A stretch of 6,684 nucleotides of DNA from Chitinivibrionales bacterium (GTDB lineage Bacteria > Fibrobacterota > Chitinivibrionia > Chitinivibrionales > WJMI01), in the NCBI GenBank assembly GCA_014729595.1, contig WJJU01000215.1:1-6684 (forward strand), in the 5' to 3' direction. Position 1 is the first letter of the stretch. The number at the start of each line of letters is the position of its first letter. Position numbers and translations under genes: made by a program. The notes beneath the pieces were generated by a model. The model did no database searches, had not been told where the DNA came from, and worked only from the letters and a program-made list of their open reading frames with translations. Below, piece after piece: positions 5,619 to 6,684 of the stretch.

Positions 5619-6684
5619 ATGGAAAACATGATTATTGGCCGTGAGTCCGAGAAAAAGGTACTCCGCGGCCTTCTGGATTCTACAAAACCTGAGTTTGTGG
5701 CTTTATATGGACGACGGCGTGTGGGGAAGACGTTCTTAATTAACCAATTTTTCGAAGACAAAGGGGTGTATTTCGAGTTATTGGGCTCCAAGGATTCCAG
5801 TAACGAAACGCATCTGGCCCGTTTTTGCTCCGAAGTTTCGTATTCGTTTTACGATACGAAAACACCGGTCGAAGCAAAGGATTGGGAGACGGCTTTTGCA
5901 GAGTTAAAAAAGGCAATCGATATTACAAAAAAGGATCAGCCGTCGCGTAAGATCGTCATATTTTTCGATGAATTGCCATGGTTAGAAAAGGGTGCCGCCG
6001 GATTTCTTGGCGCCCTAGATTACTACTGGAACAGGTTTTTTTCCAAACCGGCCTATACCGGTTTGATTTTAGTGGTTTGCGGATCCGCGGCCTCATGGAT
6101 TATCAGAAAAGTAATCAACAGCAAGGGCGGACTTCATAACCGCGTTACACGTACTATCAGACTCGAGCCTTTCTGTCTATCGGAAACCGAGCGTTATCTG
6201 CATTCCCGGGGTCTCGGTCTGGATAGAAAGCAAATTCTTGAGCTATTTATGTGTATCGGCGGCGTACCGTTTTATCTTTCCCTTGTGGAAAGGGGGGAAT
6301 CCGCGGCGCAAGCCATCGATAGGCTTTGTTTTCAGCGGAATGGTCCCCTGGTCGGCGAATTCGACAGACTCTTTAGTTCCCTTTTCGATAACCACGCCTA
6401 CCATATCCAACTCGTAAAAACCTTGGCTCGCACCAAAAAGGCGTTGACCAGAAACGACATTCTTGCACGCACCGGACTTCCCAATAGCGGAGACGTTTCT
6501 ATGGCTATACGGGAGCTGGAAGAAGCGGGGTTTGTGGTTCGGATGCCTCCATTTGGTAAGAAAAAAAAGGGAAGTTTATATCGGATGATCGACGAATATG
6601 TGGTATTTTATTTGGATTGGATCGAGCCGGTTAACACCAAAATCACTCACGGACGAGAACAAAATTTCTGGATACAAAGCAGCA
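5619..6684 (+). CDS. P-loop AAA-type ATP-binding protein (COG1672-like), 3'-truncated
   Basis: The frame is open from ATG 5619 to the window edge: 355 codons with no stop, so the C-terminus is missing (family members usually have about 450-480 residues). Visible motifs are Walker A GRRRVGKT (31-38), Walker B IVIFFDEL with Asp117-Glu118 (112-119), and a sensor-like strand LVVCGSAASWI (151-161). GGLHNRVT (170-177) and the 'IGGVPFYL' segment (213-220) are hallmarks of this family. Residues 265-310 look like a winged helix, with DILARTGLP as a likely first helix and 'AIRELEEAGFVVR' as a likely second. The following 'YRMIDEYVVFYLDWI' is typical of the start of the C-terminal domain, which often carries a DUF234-type nuclease-like fold. 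Such proteins are soluble, often multi-copy and poorly characterised; roles in mobile elements or toxin-antitoxin-like systems have been suggested. It has its own promoter region and appears unrelated to the wall genes. A specific function cannot be given. Confidence 0.88.
   Translation, partial: MENMIIGRESEKKVLRGLLDSTKPEFVALYGRRRVGKTFLINQFFEDKGVYFELLGSKDSSNETHLARFCSEVSYSFYDTKTPVEAKDWETAFAELKKAIDITKKDQPSRKIVIFFDELPWLEKGAAGFLGALDYYWNRFFSKPAYTGLILVVCGSAASWIIRKVINSKGGLHNRVTRTIRLEPFCLSETERYLHSRGLGLDRKQILELFMCIGGVPFYLSLVERGESAAQAIDRLCFQRNGPLVGEFDRLFSSLFDNHAYHIQLVKTLARTKKALTRNDILARTGLPNSGDVSMAIRELEEAGFVVRMPPFGKKKKGSLYRMIDEYVVFYLDWIEPVNTKITHGREQNFWIQSS

Overview
The window holds two adjacent, same-strand cell-envelope genes followed by an unrelated-looking accessory ATPase gene. 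All three read on the + strand. The base composition is close to balanced. The details of the envelope proteins (the 'DYxDIRDDRVNxxFDLPAG' stretch near the end of the macroglobulin, and the cysteine-bearing CALSG...CPYH segment and BiPBP_C tail of the PBP) resemble Bacteroidetes/Chlorobi/Fibrobacteres-type (FCB) Gram-negative homologues. That placement is an inference from remembered family patterns, not from a search.

Region 1 (1-2691) is the C-terminal 896 codons of a bacterial alpha-2-macroglobulin; its start lies upstream of the window. The thioester motif CLEQ is intact at 1336-1347. Region 2 (2946-5282) is a full-length penicillin-binding protein 1C (pbpC), with glycosyltransferase, transpeptidase and BiPBP_C domains and all main catalytic motifs present. 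The macroglobulin-pbpC pair is a widely conserved linkage (yfhM-pbpC in E. coli). It is thought to combine a periplasmic protease trap with peptidoglycan repair.

The 254-bp gap between them is unusual for this pair. It contains a 141-bp non-coding element (2740-2880) with perfect 14-bp terminal inverted repeats beginning GTAA and flanking 8-bp direct repeats that match at 7 of 8 positions. These are the hallmarks of a miniature inverted-repeat element of IS66 type. A nested near-palindrome occupies its interior.

Region 3 (5283-5618) is a 336-bp intergenic stretch packed with small palindromes. It has a weak possible terminator for the pbpC transcript, then a REP-like hairpin and a GGGAC/GTCCC hairpin. 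After these come two good sigma70-type promoter candidates, a 12-bp perfect palindrome, and three copies of a CTCCGCTAAAT-like word. Two of the three copies form a long hairpin that covers the proximal -10 box. Region 4 (5619 to the window end) is the first 355 codons of a P-loop ATP-binding protein of the COG1672 type with a winged-helix-like part. It is cut off by the window edge.

The most interesting points are the miniature element inside a normally tight operon and the palindrome/direct-repeat promoter of the ATPase gene. No rRNA, tRNA, CRISPR array or complete insertion sequence was seen.
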